Origin: Paenalcaligenes sp050487225
Lineage (GTDB): Bacteria > Pseudomonadota > Gammaproteobacteria > Burkholderiales > Burkholderiaceae_B
NCBI RefSeq assembly: GCF_050487225.1
Contig: NZ_JBKQGY010000001.1
Coordinates: 310,001 to 374,000 of the forward strand
DNA length: 64,000 nucleotides
Reading direction: 5' to 3'
Within the stretch, counting starts at the first letter, position 1. The number at the start of each line of letters is the position of its first letter. Below the pieces are notes generated by a model that was not told the origin of the DNA, did no database searches, and worked only from the letters and a program-made list of their open reading frames with translations. Positions 27,294 through 34,999 of the stretch are shown piece by piece. The position numbers and the translations under genes are program-made.

Positions 27294-27644
27294 ATGTTTT
27301 CTAGAATATTTGGTTCACTGGATAGAACCTATCTGATCAGAGCGTATTGCGTAGGCGCTTTGTATTTCGCCTTGTTTCTATTCATGGAAAACAATATAGG
27401 GTGGAGTACCAATGGGTTGTGGAATCGCATTATTCCTGGTGTTATTTGCTTGATCCTTTTCCCATTTTCTAAAGTGGTGTACGACGAGCTAAAACGCTTT
27501 GTGTTTGGCGATAACGTTTTCTACATCAACACATGGGTGATGTTGGTGGGGAAGATCATCATTAACCTAGTCTTGTTTGTGATGGCGTGGATTATTGCTC
27601 CAGTAGGTATCGCCTACATTTGGTTCAAAACGCGCGGGCATTAA
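27294..27644 (+). CDS. Small membrane protein of unknown function
   Basis: 116 residues with three hydrophobic segments (about residues 16-33, 43-62 and 81-108). The remainder is short basic and aromatic stretches, ending in WFKTRGH. No family recognised. A GGGG run about 6 bp before ATG 27294 may serve as ribosome-binding site. Neighbours are also small unknown genes, and gaps of more than 100 bp upstream and 73 bp downstream give no clear operon. Confidence 0.6.
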   Translation: MFSRIFGSLDRTYLIRAYCVGALYFALFLFMENNIGWSTNGLWNRIIPGVICLILFPFSKVVYDELKRFVFGDNVFYINTWVMLVGKIIINLVLFVMAWIIAPVGIAYIWFKTRGH

Positions 27645-27717
27645 TGCCAGGGAAACTAGGCTGCTTGTTTTAGGCGAGACTGCAGTCCCTTACTAACGGT
27701 AAAAAGGTTCGGTTTAC

Positions 27718-28581
27718 ATGACACCCAAGCTAATGCGTGTGCTAAGAAAACTGTATAAGTATCAAAACGCTGAGTACGATGCAGAGCGTCGCGTGTCTAT
27801 CTACAATGAGCAAATACTCAGCGATAAAGAACGCGACATTTTGCAAGAGCATCAGTGGCAAAGTAATGCCATCACGTATTTTGCTGATCATGATGATGTA
27901 ATTGAAAAGCTGCGGTCGCTAAAAAATAGTCCTGAACTGACACAAGAACGCATACTGACAACCTTCATTGCGGGAGTTGGCGGTAGTTATTTGCGCGGAA
28001 GATCGGTGTTATCCGCATGGAGCAAACTGAATAATATTGCCGTACACACGTATCTAGAAAAGCCCGAATACCGCTGTTGCTGGGTGTGTGCGGACCATAA
28101 CGAGCCTAACTACCTGCATGACTCCCATTTGCAGTACTGTTTGTATGTGGGGAATGCTTACAGCAGTACGCCCACCTACGCCTATCTGAATTTGGCTCAT
28201 TTGTTGACACAGCCTGTAGTAGCCGCGACAGCAGAAGATAAACATGCCTTTCTCAGTCTGATTGATTTGCTACGCAATGCACCCGATGACGAGACACCAG
28301 GGCAATTTGAAAAGCGCTTAACCGCTGCGAAAATTATCAAGGGTGATGTCTATACTAAACGAGGCATACTAGACAGCTTGGCAAGGCTAGGTGTGATACC
28401 CAATCAGTTCATCACATTGAGTGATAGGGCATGGACGAACTTTGGTGACATAGTGAGTTGTGAAAACCAACTCAAAAACACCAAAGGGCGATCGGATATG
28501 GAAATGCCCTGGGCAGGCTGGAAAGGGCGTTTAAAAGTAGACGAAGCTCAACTGCAAAAGGTATTTGGCGCATACGTGTAA
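27718..28581 (+). CDS. Uncharacterised cytoplasmic protein with CCxxC-x2-H motif
   Basis: 287 residues, no signal or membrane segment. The N-terminal third is helical and charged. Residues about 119-134 contain CCWVCADHNEPNYLHDSH, with three cysteines and three histidines that could bind a metal. The C-terminus has PWAGWKGRLKVDEAQLQKVFG, which resembles endings I recall from uncharacterised proteobacterial proteins. AAGG precedes ATG 27718. No function can be given. It is in the accessory stretch, but its base composition is not obviously different from the housekeeping genes. Confidence 0.6.
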   Translation: MTPKLMRVLRKLYKYQNAEYDAERRVSIYNEQILSDKERDILQEHQWQSNAITYFADHDDVIEKLRSLKNSPELTQERILTTFIAGVGGSYLRGRSVLSAWSKLNNIAVHTYLEKPEYRCCWVCADHNEPNYLHDSHLQYCLYVGNAYSSTPTYAYLNLAHLLTQPVVAATAEDKHAFLSLIDLLRNAPDDETPGQFEKRLTAAKIIKGDVYTKRGILDSLARLGVIPNQFITLSDRAWTNFGDIVSCENQLKNTKGRSDMEMPWAGWKGRLKVDEAQLQKVFGAYV

Positions 28582-28695
28582 CGCGCAAGTTTGTAGCCAT
28601 TCAACGGATCAGAAGGGTGTTTGTTTATATTCGTCACACGCCTATTTGTTCGTAGTGCTATAACCATCACATACATGGTCTTTGGAGGAACAGTG

Positions 28696-28920
28696 ATGTA
28701 CCACATCGGAATGGCAGCGGTTGCCGTGTTATTAGTGGCTTGTGCGCCTGTAGAGCCCAAAGTAGGGATGGCGAACCCGGCCTCTGTCTATTGTGTAGAC
28801 ATGGGTGGGACGGTGAGTAACCAAGATCAGCCGGGTGGGCAAGTAGGTATTTGCACCTTACCGGATGGCAGCGTAGCCGAAGAGTGGGAGCTTTTCAGGC
28901 GAAATAACCCTCAAAACTAA
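28696..28920 (+). CDS. DUF333 lipoprotein (putative hemolysin family, small)
   Basis: 74 residues from ATG 28696, chosen because GGAGGA (28684-28689) lies 6 bp upstream. An in-frame ATG at 28675 and earlier starts are possible but lack a ribosome-binding site. A short signal ends in the lipobox LVAC. The mature part is a single DUF333 unit: MANPASVYCVDMGGTVSN, then GICTLPDGSVAEEWELFRRN with two cysteines. Hemolysin naming of this family is historical; its role is unknown. It is followed by a promoter-like unit and the tRNA gene. Confidence 0.78.
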   Translation: MYHIGMAAVAVLLVACAPVEPKVGMANPASVYCVDMGGTVSNQDQPGGQVGICTLPDGSVAEEWELFRRNNPQN

Positions 28921-28937
28921 GATAAACTCTTTAGTGC

Positions 28938-28966
28938 TTGACAGCTTATCTTTTAAGCTGCACAAT
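28938..28966 (+). promoter_or_regulatory. Promoter with a palindromic operator in the spacer, upstream of tRNA-fMet
   Basis: TTGACA (28938-28943), 17-bp spacer and CACAAT (28961-28966). The spacer holds a perfect inverted repeat CAGCTTA-TCTTT-TAAGCTG (28942-28960). Transcription would begin near 28973. A hairpin terminator stands between it and the tRNA. Confidence 0.6.
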
Positions 28967-28972
28967 ACTGTC

Positions 28973-29034
28973 TATCGATACAGTTTTGGTCGATAAAGAT
29001 TTTAAAGCCTCGCTTTTGTGGCGAGGTTTTTATT
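28973..29034 (+). ncRNA. Candidate short RNA between promoter and terminator, next to tRNA-fMet
   Basis: The predicted start site near 28973 and a terminator at 29005-29034 would delimit an RNA of about 60 nt with no start codon in it. TATCG (about 28973) and CGATA (about 28991) could form a small 5' hairpin. Alternatively this is just the leader of the tRNA transcript, with the hairpin being the 3' end of the DUF333 message. The two cannot be told apart here. Confidence 0.3.
29005..29034 (+). terminator. Terminator between the DUF333 gene and tRNA-fMet
   Basis: CCTCGC / GCGAGG stem (29008-29013, 29021-29026), extended by AA-TT pairs, loop TTTTGTG, then a T5 run. It stands 9 bp before the tRNA. 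Confidence 0.75.
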
Positions 29035-29042
29035 TGGTCAGA

Positions 29043-29166
<124 letters not shown>

Positions 29167-29335
29167 GAAACATATGCTGCAGCATGCCTAAAGGGGCATC
29201 TACAGAAAAGTGGAGGCATTGGGAGTGGCTCATATACCTCAATACTGCTGTTCTGTTTCTACGTCAAATAACTCTTGATCCTTGCTGTCTATTTGTGCTG
29301 TTATCATCTCAGTATCTTATTGAAAGGAGATGAGA

Positions 29336-29737
29336 ATGAGGGCACTTGTGGTAGGAGTGTTGTGTGCAGTAGCACTGGCAGGATGTGGTCAGCTTCAAAA
29401 TGTCACGGTCGAGCAAATTAGAACTCCGGATCATTTGAGAAAATCGGGGACGATAGAAAAGTCGATTTCTCAGATTCAGCAGTCTCTATATGATTACGGT
29501 GATAAGTGCAGATCCCCAAGAGGGCAGATTACTGTTAATCCATCAGACCATAGGAAAGCACGTGTCACTTCTTATATGGATGGGCTTACAAAAGATAGTG
29601 CAGCACTTTTGATTGAGTTGAATCAGGTTGGCGATACACTGACTGAATATCAAGGTTATACATATTATTCAAATTGGACAAAAATATTAGAACAGATTTT
29701 GTATATTATGGAAGGGGGCTTGGATTGTGATAAATGA
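29336..29737 (+). CDS. Island-borne lipoprotein of unknown function
   Basis: 133 residues from ATG 29336, for which AAGGAG (29324-29329) is spaced 6 bp; ATG 29330 overlaps that site. The signal ends in the lipobox LAGC. The mature protein has an extended, polar region followed by YQGYTYYSNWTKILEQILYIMEGG and two further cysteines (CRSP, LDCDK). No family recognised. Codon use is more A/T-rich than its neighbours, and it is the only gene between the two att-like repeats. It is the cargo candidate of the element. Confidence 0.65.
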   Translation: MRALVVGVLCAVALAGCGQLQNVTVEQIRTPDHLRKSGTIEKSISQIQQSLYDYGDKCRSPRGQITVNPSDHRKARVTSYMDGLTKDSAALLIELNQVGDTLTEYQGYTYYSNWTKILEQILYIMEGGLDCDK

Positions 29738-29858
29738 GCTTATTGAGTGGTGCTGGCTATAGCGATGTTTGGCATTTAATGACGACTCAGACTTATTTTC
29801 ACACAGCTTAAGTAGTTATTAGGGAACTGTCTGTAACACTGCATATGTTACATAGCTC

Positions 29859-29918
29859 GCTCCCGCAACCAATAAGAAACCCCAGCATGAGAAATCATGC
29901 TGGGGTTTTTCTTTTGCT
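29859..29918 (+). repeat. 60-bp direct repeat, copy 2, attR-like
   Basis: Exact copy of 29107-29166, including the tRNA 3' end (from inside the T-stem to CCA) and the full terminator hairpin (29877-29908). The rest of a tRNA is absent upstream, so it is not a second tRNA gene. Confidence 0.85.
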
Positions 29919-30338
29919 ATTACCTCTATAGCCCTACAGGGCGTATCACTGTGGGCAGTAGGGTACTGGAATCGCCACTCCCCGCTCTACAAACATATAC
30001 CTTAAATGTGTCATAGTGCGACATAAGTTACTGAATGAGTAATCCGCACAGAGTGAGGGATTGTTGTTTGTAGCCCCGGGTGTTTTATTTTGACGTTGAA
30101 TGATACATAATAGTAACCGCATGTTTTTTCATTCTTGAGAAGGAATGGAAAACTTTACGCCACCAGTTCTAAAGGATTGGTGGCGTTTTTTCTTGTCTAA
30201 AACGTCTGCATAAGCTTTGTAACAATGCCTCACGATAGAGCTGTACTACTATGACTGGAAATACACAGCTGTTGATGCCAACACGGCATGCATGCGCAGC
30301 GGGCAATTAATTTTTTGGTTCCATTCCAAGGGGGAGAA
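29919..30338. other. Gene-poor stretch after the att-like repeat
   Basis: About 420 bp without a convincing gene. It holds an intrinsic terminator (30157-30192), a short inverted repeat TTACT-GAATG-AGTAA (30028-30042), and a 22-codon ATG frame at 30145-30213 that overlaps the terminator. TTGACG at 30090 could be a -35 element, but no well-spaced -10 element follows. Confidence 0.5.
30157..30192 (+). terminator. Intrinsic terminator in the gene-poor stretch
   Basis: ACGCCACCA (30157-30165) pairs with TGGTGGCGT (30178-30186), 12-nt loop, then T6. No annotated gene ends just upstream, so it may end a short RNA starting near 30100. Confidence 0.75.
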
Positions 30339-30938
30339 ATGAAGAAACGTGTCCTAGTATTAGCGTTGCCAGCAGCGTTGTTAGTTTCTGGTTGTGGCTC
30401 TATGGGCGATGGCAGTGACGGTTCTTTCCTGAGTGCTTTACAGCGCTTCTCTACTCTGTTGGATGGTACTACTCCTTTTGTAGAAGAGGCAGAGGAGTGG
30501 AAGCAGTACAGCATTACGAAAACGGCACAAGGGGTAACCTATACAACAGCAACAACGTCAGACACACAGTTTGTGGTGAGGAAAATGGATACGGAGTATG
30601 TTGCGGCCATTGATCGCTTATCGCGTCCGTTTGCAATCAGCGAGAGCGCTAAGAAAGAGCTGGATGAGGCTAATAAAGGCTACCAATTTACTTATAACCA
30701 GATTAGAGCGGTGAAAGACAAAACGACCTCTAACACGATTGGTTATTGCATCAATTACGATGTGAATAGACACGAAAATGGTCAGCCTACGCCCCTGAAT
30801 GCACCCGGTAACGTTCAGCAGGGTTTTCTTTATGTGGCAAAAGATAAGCCTGTCTCAGCGACCACTTCCAATATAGAGTTTATAAAACGGATGTGTACCG
30901 AAGATTTTTATAATCGATATAAAAATCCCAATTACTAA
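30339..30938 (+). CDS. Uncharacterised lipoprotein upstream of the Tad locus
   Basis: 199 residues from ATG 30339, which follows GGGGGAGAA. An in-frame start at 30288 would extend past this strong ribosome-binding site and is rejected. The lipobox is LVSGC after a basic KKR start. The mature domain (about 175 residues) has two cysteines (GYCINY, RMCTEDF) and is rich in Thr/Lys/Asn. No family recognised. It precedes the Tad pilus genes by 226 bp. Whether it belongs to that system is not decided by the sequence; there are no shared overlaps or close spacing. Confidence 0.65.
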   Translation: MKKRVLVLALPAALLVSGCGSMGDGSDGSFLSALQRFSTLLDGTTPFVEEAEEWKQYSITKTAQGVTYTTATTSDTQFVVRKMDTEYVAAIDRLSRPFAISESAKKELDEANKGYQFTYNQIRAVKDKTTSNTIGYCINYDVNRHENGQPTPLNAPGNVQQGFLYVAKDKPVSATTSNIEFIKRMCTEDFYNRYKNPNY

Positions 30939-31164
30939 CAACGTGAAGCGTTGCTTGCCACGTTGCACGGTGGATAAGCGACGCGACAGATCACCGCATT
31001 GCTGGCTTGATGATTATGGGTGTTGTAGCACCTAAAAAAGCTAAATCTAGCACGCCTTCTTCCCTAATTTAGTCTCCTACATCACTTTATCCGCCCTCAA
31101 TCTTACGAATTGAGGAGGGCGGAGCTTTGTTCCAAACTGCTGCTACAGACAACAGGAGAGTCAC

Positions 31165-31428
31165 ATGACAGCAGATAAGAAACAAAGCGGACAGGGGATG
31201 GTCGAGTACATCATCATCGTAGCGTTAGTAGCGATTGCGGCTATTGCTGTATTTCAGCTATTTGGTCAGGTAGTACGTTCGCAAACTGCAGCGATTGCTC
31301 ACGAGCTAGCAGGCGAGGATGGTTCGGAAATGACGCAAGCGGCAGGGGATGCTGCTCAAGCTACGGCGGCACAAACCTCGGCTAAAGGCCTGAAATCGTT
31401 TACAGGTAATACGAGCGTTCCAAAATGA
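31165..31428 (+). CDS. Flp-type pilin-like protein
   Basis: 87 residues. The N-terminus has a class III (Flp) prepilin leader: nine residues ending in Gly9, then QGMVEYIII with Glu at +5 and Tyr at +6, and a hydrophobic helix up to about residue 33. After cleavage the mature part would be 78 residues with an Ala/Thr-rich tail, longer than typical Flp (about 50). It would be the pilus subunit or a minor pilin. AGGAG lies upstream of ATG 31165. It overlaps the next gene (ATGA) and opens the Tad operon. No TadV prepilin peptidase gene is in the window. Confidence 0.82.
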   Translation: MTADKKQSGQGMVEYIIIVALVAIAAIAVFQLFGQVVRSQTAAIAHELAGEDGSEMTQAAGDAAQATAAQTSAKGLKSFTGNTSVPK

Positions 31429-32717
31429 GGCACGTTAGCCATTCCTCAGCCCAGCAAGGCCAAGTGCTGGTGCTGGGCATTATATGTCTAGCGGTTTTGG
31501 TGCTGCTCTTTAACCGCGCCTTTTGGGTGGGGGACATTAGCGCCGCCAAAATGCGGCAGAACAGTGCGACGGATACGGCGGTGTATAGCGCTGGTCTGGT
31601 TCAAGCCAGACTACTTAATATGCTGGCGTTATTGAACCGAGCCTATGTGGCGCATCATGTGGCAAGTGCCCACTTGGCTACAGCGGCTTCGTGGGGGCAT
31701 TTTGCGCTGACACAGGCAGAGCGTTTCGGTAGAGCAAACCCACCAGCGAGTTTGATTGGCCTGATGTTTGGTCCGGCTCATGCCAGAGATTACGCGTCTT
31801 CAGCCAAGGCGCTAGGGTTGGGGGAAAGGCTGTCGTTGCAGAGTCGATTGCAGAGTGCTGCGCTTGCGCATACCGAGTTTAGTAATCAGGTATTTGGCCG
31901 CGTGCAGCAGAATCTTCAACAACATTTTTTTGCGTTGGCCAAGCAAAGTGCTGAAGTGATTTTGTACCGCAGCTATCCAGAAATAAACGCAGCATCTAGG
32001 CTGAGTGCTGCGCTGCAGCAGCACCCGAGTACGGTATTGGCAACGGTAGCGGCACAGTCATTCGTAGCGGATTGGGTGCGTGATAGCGCAGGCAGCTATG
32101 CGTTCTTACAGCCAAGGAACTATACCGCTAAAAACAAATGGGTAGTCAGTGCTCGTTGCCCGCATTTACGACACCAGCTTCGTCGACGCGGTGAAACAAA
32201 ACTCGACGACAAAGCAGGCTGGCGAAGTGGTGACACCTTGTCTTTCCATGCGCTGAGGTCTAACCGTTGGATAGGTTGTTATTACCGTGAATATGCTATG
32301 GGGTACGCCTGGATACCTAGCCGGCGTGGGCAAGTCCCCGATGGCGTATTTATTGAGGACCCGCCTGATAACTTTTCTCAGCAAGATTTCTGGCGCTGGG
32401 TACGCGAGGTGGCTGGCTGGAATCTACTGGGTGAAGAGGCGAATCCGTTAGCCAGTTCGTATGGCTATGCATTGGCACAGCCATTAATGAGTGCCACCTT
32501 GCAGCCTGCTCTAGTATTGGCATCCCAGGTTTCAACGGTTGAGTTAGCGTTGCAGGTGACGCAGCCTACAGCCAATACCACGTTAACAACGCACAGCACG
32601 GCAGAGGTAGCCTATTTGCCCCCCGTGCAGGTCTCACATCGCCCCAATCTATTTATGCCGTATTGGGAATCTAGGCTAGTCGCTAAAGCTAGCGTGCCCC
32701 GTTGGAGTGCGTCATGA
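31425..32717 (+). CDS. TadG-like Flp pilus assembly protein
   Basis: 430 residues. An N-terminal hydrophobic segment (about residues 13-30, GQVLVLGIICLAVLVLLF) with the TadE/TadG-type start QQGQ is followed by a long, mostly extracytoplasmic region. No von Willebrand A domain is visible, unlike many TadG proteins. TadE/TadG-like proteins act as minor pilins or anchor the pilus. It overlaps the preceding pilin gene by 4 bp and the next gene by 4 bp (ATGA), so translation is coupled. Confidence 0.7.
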   Translation: MRHVSHSSAQQGQVLVLGIICLAVLVLLFNRAFWVGDISAAKMRQNSATDTAVYSAGLVQARLLNMLALLNRAYVAHHVASAHLATAASWGHFALTQAERFGRANPPASLIGLMFGPAHARDYASSAKALGLGERLSLQSRLQSAALAHTEFSNQVFGRVQQNLQQHFFALAKQSAEVILYRSYPEINAASRLSAALQQHPSTVLATVAAQSFVADWVRDSAGSYAFLQPRNYTAKNKWVVSARCPHLRHQLRRRGETKLDDKAGWRSGDTLSFHALRSNRWIGCYYREYAMGYAWIPSRRGQVPDGVFIEDPPDNFSQQDFWRWVREVAGWNLLGEEANPLASSYGYALAQPLMSATLQPALVLASQVSTVELALQVTQPTANTTLTTHSTAEVAYLPPVQVSHRPNLFMPYWESRLVAKASVPRWSAS

Positions 32718-33331
32718 GTCAACGAGGGCAAGCCATAGTGGAAAGCATCATCGTGTTGCCTGTGCTGATGGGGCTGTTATTTATGGCGCATTGGTTGCTG
32801 TATGCGCAGCATGAGAAAAGTCGAGTCCAATTAGCCGCTGCACACGGCGCTTTTCTACGCGCACAACTGTGGTCTGCCGACTATCCCTTAACAGAGCCTC
32901 AGCGTAAAGCCCTCTGGGATGCAGAGGCTACGGGACTGCAGTATAGCCAAACAGGTTATGGGTGGAATGAAGCCCTGGATAGGGAGTCCACATCGTTAGC
33001 GGCTGAAGTGCGTTTAGAGGATGAGGGCATCCATCAAAGTAGTTTGCAGAAGCGCTTAAGCCATGCCTTGTTCCCTTCGTTGGCGTTAACGCAGCAGCAT
33101 GTGGTGTTAGTGGGTAGTGGGAGTGCAGTTGCTGCAGCCCAGGTACGGCAACGCTTGGAGCAAGCGCCTCAATGGTGGGGGAAGGCGGCAGATCGTAGTC
33201 GTCGTCAGGTACAAAACATAGAGTACTTTACTGGCACGGTGGATAAGGCGTGGGGGCGAGCCACTCCTGAATACGACTGGCTGCGTCAATGGGAAAGCAG
33301 CATACCTTCACGGTATGAGCGGCAGGAGTGA
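32714..33331 (+). CDS. TadE-like pseudopilin
   Basis: 205 residues from ATG 32714, which has GGAG at 32704-32707; the in-frame TTG at 32702 overlaps that site. The leader MSQRG is followed by QAIVESIIVLPVLMGLLF, with Glu at +5 after the Gly cleavage point. The remaining part is hydrophilic and has an acidic, helical C-terminus. TadE pseudopilins are needed for Flp pilus assembly. Overlapping starts and stops tie it to its neighbours. Confidence 0.75.
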   Translation: MSQRGQAIVESIIVLPVLMGLLFMAHWLLYAQHEKSRVQLAAAHGAFLRAQLWSADYPLTEPQRKALWDAEATGLQYSQTGYGWNEALDRESTSLAAEVRLEDEGIHQSSLQKRLSHALFPSLALTQQHVVLVGSGSAVAAAQVRQRLEQAPQWWGKAADRSRRQVQNIEYFTGTVDKAWGRATPEYDWLRQWESSIPSRYERQE

Positions 33332-33334
33332 GCC

Positions 33335-33994
33335 ATGAGGATATCCATGACTAGACTGTGTTGCGTAGGTGTATTGGGAGTAAGTGCAGTCACAGTAGCA
33401 GAGCCGCTGCAAGCGCAATGGCTTGCTCCGTTGCACAGTGTTGAGCAGATCTTGCATGCATATAGCCCCGAGTTATTGCTGTCGCTGCAATCCGATGCGT
33501 TGTGGTATTACGCTTGGCAGGTAAAAGGCGTGGATCTTGCTGAGTTCATGCAGCAGGCACAAGAGCGTATTCCACAGCTAGAGAAAGCCCATGTACAAAA
33601 GGGAAGTGTCTTATGGGAGCAATCGGGGGTGACAGATCCTTGCTCTGTGCGGTTACAGACAGTGGATCAGAGTACTGCGTTTATTGCACTGAGCTGTCTG
33701 CGTTCTGCGCAGCCCGTGTACTTACCTCTGTTTTCTCATCCTGACTTGCAACTGCTGTGGGCGTGGGAAGAACAACTGAGCAGTGCGAGGGTGCAGCACC
33801 AATGGTATAGCGTGTCTAAAGACGTAGAACCTCAGGCTGTATTGGCAGAATTGGTAGCCAAGAAGTTTCCCACATTGTCTGTGCATATGGATTCTTATGC
33901 CCTGAGCTTTCAGCATGGTGCGGAACAGTGGGTAATGAGTTGGATACCGATGGGTGAACAAATGGTTGGTATCTACGTGTTGCGCTGCTATTAG
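33335..33994 (+). CDS. Secreted protein of unknown function in the Tad operon
   Basis: 219 residues. A probable signal sequence (about residues 1-22, LCCVGVLGVSAVTVAEP) precedes a domain with no family I recognise. The mature region is rich in Leu/Gln/Val with two cysteines (DPCSVR, LSCLR). It starts 3 bp after the TadE-like gene and ends 21 bp before the CpaB gene, so it is very likely part of the pilus operon, perhaps filling the slot of an RcpB/periplasmic factor. ATG 33335 has AGGAG upstream. Confidence 0.6.
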   Translation: MRISMTRLCCVGVLGVSAVTVAEPLQAQWLAPLHSVEQILHAYSPELLLSLQSDALWYYAWQVKGVDLAEFMQQAQERIPQLEKAHVQKGSVLWEQSGVTDPCSVRLQTVDQSTAFIALSCLRSAQPVYLPLFSHPDLQLLWAWEEQLSSARVQHQWYSVSKDVEPQAVLAELVAKKFPTLSVHMDSYALSFQHGAEQWVMSWIPMGEQMVGIYVLRCY

Positions 33995-34015
33995 GGCCAG
34001 AAGCAAGGGGGAGCA

Positions 34016-34999
34016 ATGAGTACCGTATGGCAGCAGCGCTTATGGGCGCATCGATCCACAGCAATTTGGGTGTTGTTGTCTTTGCTGGGGGCAGGGTTGG
34101 CAGTGTGGTCCAGTTCGCGCTATTTGGCGGATAAAACACAAGAATTAGAAGCGCGTGCAGCGGTTCCGATGGTAGCGCGTCTAGTCGCTGCGCGATCATT
34201 ACCGGTAGGGGCCATTCTAGGTAGCGAAGATGTGGCGATACGTGATTTTCCTCAGCACTTAATCAGTAGCGATAGTTTGTCACCAGAGTATTTTTTAGCT
34301 ATAGAAAATCAGAAATTAGCGCATGCATTGGTAGCGGGCGACTTGATCTTGCCTGCCCATGTACGAGAACAAGAGCCGGATCGGTTTTCTTCTATCTTGC
34401 GCCCTGGACGCCGGGCATTAACTATCCCTGCCGATGTGTTGAGTTCTGTGGCAGGGCTTTTGCAGGCAGGGGATTTAATCGATGTATACGTGTCTTTTGA
34501 TTATCAGCGACGTCGTATTTCTTCGCCTTTACTGCAGGGCGTGAGAGTTTTAGCCATTAATCGCAATACCGAGTATCTCAGCGAAAGCCGTTATGAAGCC
34601 AGCACACTGACATTGGATGTGAGCCCTGAAGAGGGTGTGACCTTATTGGCGGCAAGGCAGGCAGGAACATTAACAGCCATGCTGCGCCCAGTAGGCGATG
34701 CGGGGAGGTCGGATCGAGCGATTCGGGGTGATTTGGCTGCTTTGTTAGGTCTGGCTACGTCGTCACCAACGAGGGCAAAGAAGTCTGCTCCGGTGGTGTA
34801 TGGCAATCAGCAGAACCGTACCTTACAAGCATTGGTGGCTTCGACGGCGGCGGCGTCTCCTTCTAAGGCTTTGTTTTCACTACCAGCACAAGCCTATGGC
34901 TTAGAAAACATGTCTGAACAAGCTGCCGCACCGTGGGCTGATTGGACTGAGCGTAATGCGGCAGAGGCAATAGTCTTACAGGGAGAGGAATATGAATGA
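34016..34999 (+). CDS. cpaB: Flp pilus assembly protein CpaB/RcpC
   Basis: 327 residues. One N-terminal transmembrane helix (about 15-35), then an SAF-type domain (VARSLPVGAILGSEDVAIRDFP, about 58-118) and the RcpC core with RPGRRALTIPADVLSSVAGLL and GDLIDVYV. CpaB/RcpC works in the periplasm with the secretin. GGGGGAG precedes ATG 34016. The 3' end overlaps rcpA by 8 bp. Confidence 0.9.
   Translation: MSTVWQQRLWAHRSTAIWVLLSLLGAGLAVWSSSRYLADKTQELEARAAVPMVARLVAARSLPVGAILGSEDVAIRDFPQHLISSDSLSPEYFLAIENQKLAHALVAGDLILPAHVREQEPDRFSSILRPGRRALTIPADVLSSVAGLLQAGDLIDVYVSFDYQRRRISSPLLQGVRVLAINRNTEYLSESRYEASTLTLDVSPEEGVTLLAARQAGTLTAMLRPVGDAGRSDRAIRGDLAALLGLATSSPTRAKKSAPVVYGNQQNRTLQALVASTAAASPSKALFSLPAQAYGLENMSEQAAAPWADWTERNAAEAIVLQGEEYE

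Noticed and set aside
29167..29335. Integrase or excisionase gene in the island
   Set aside because: No frame of useful length on either strand; the space is too small.
29859..29871. Second tRNA gene at the right repeat
   Set aside because: Only the 3' strand of the T-stem, acceptor arm and CCA are duplicated; the rest of the cloverleaf is missing.
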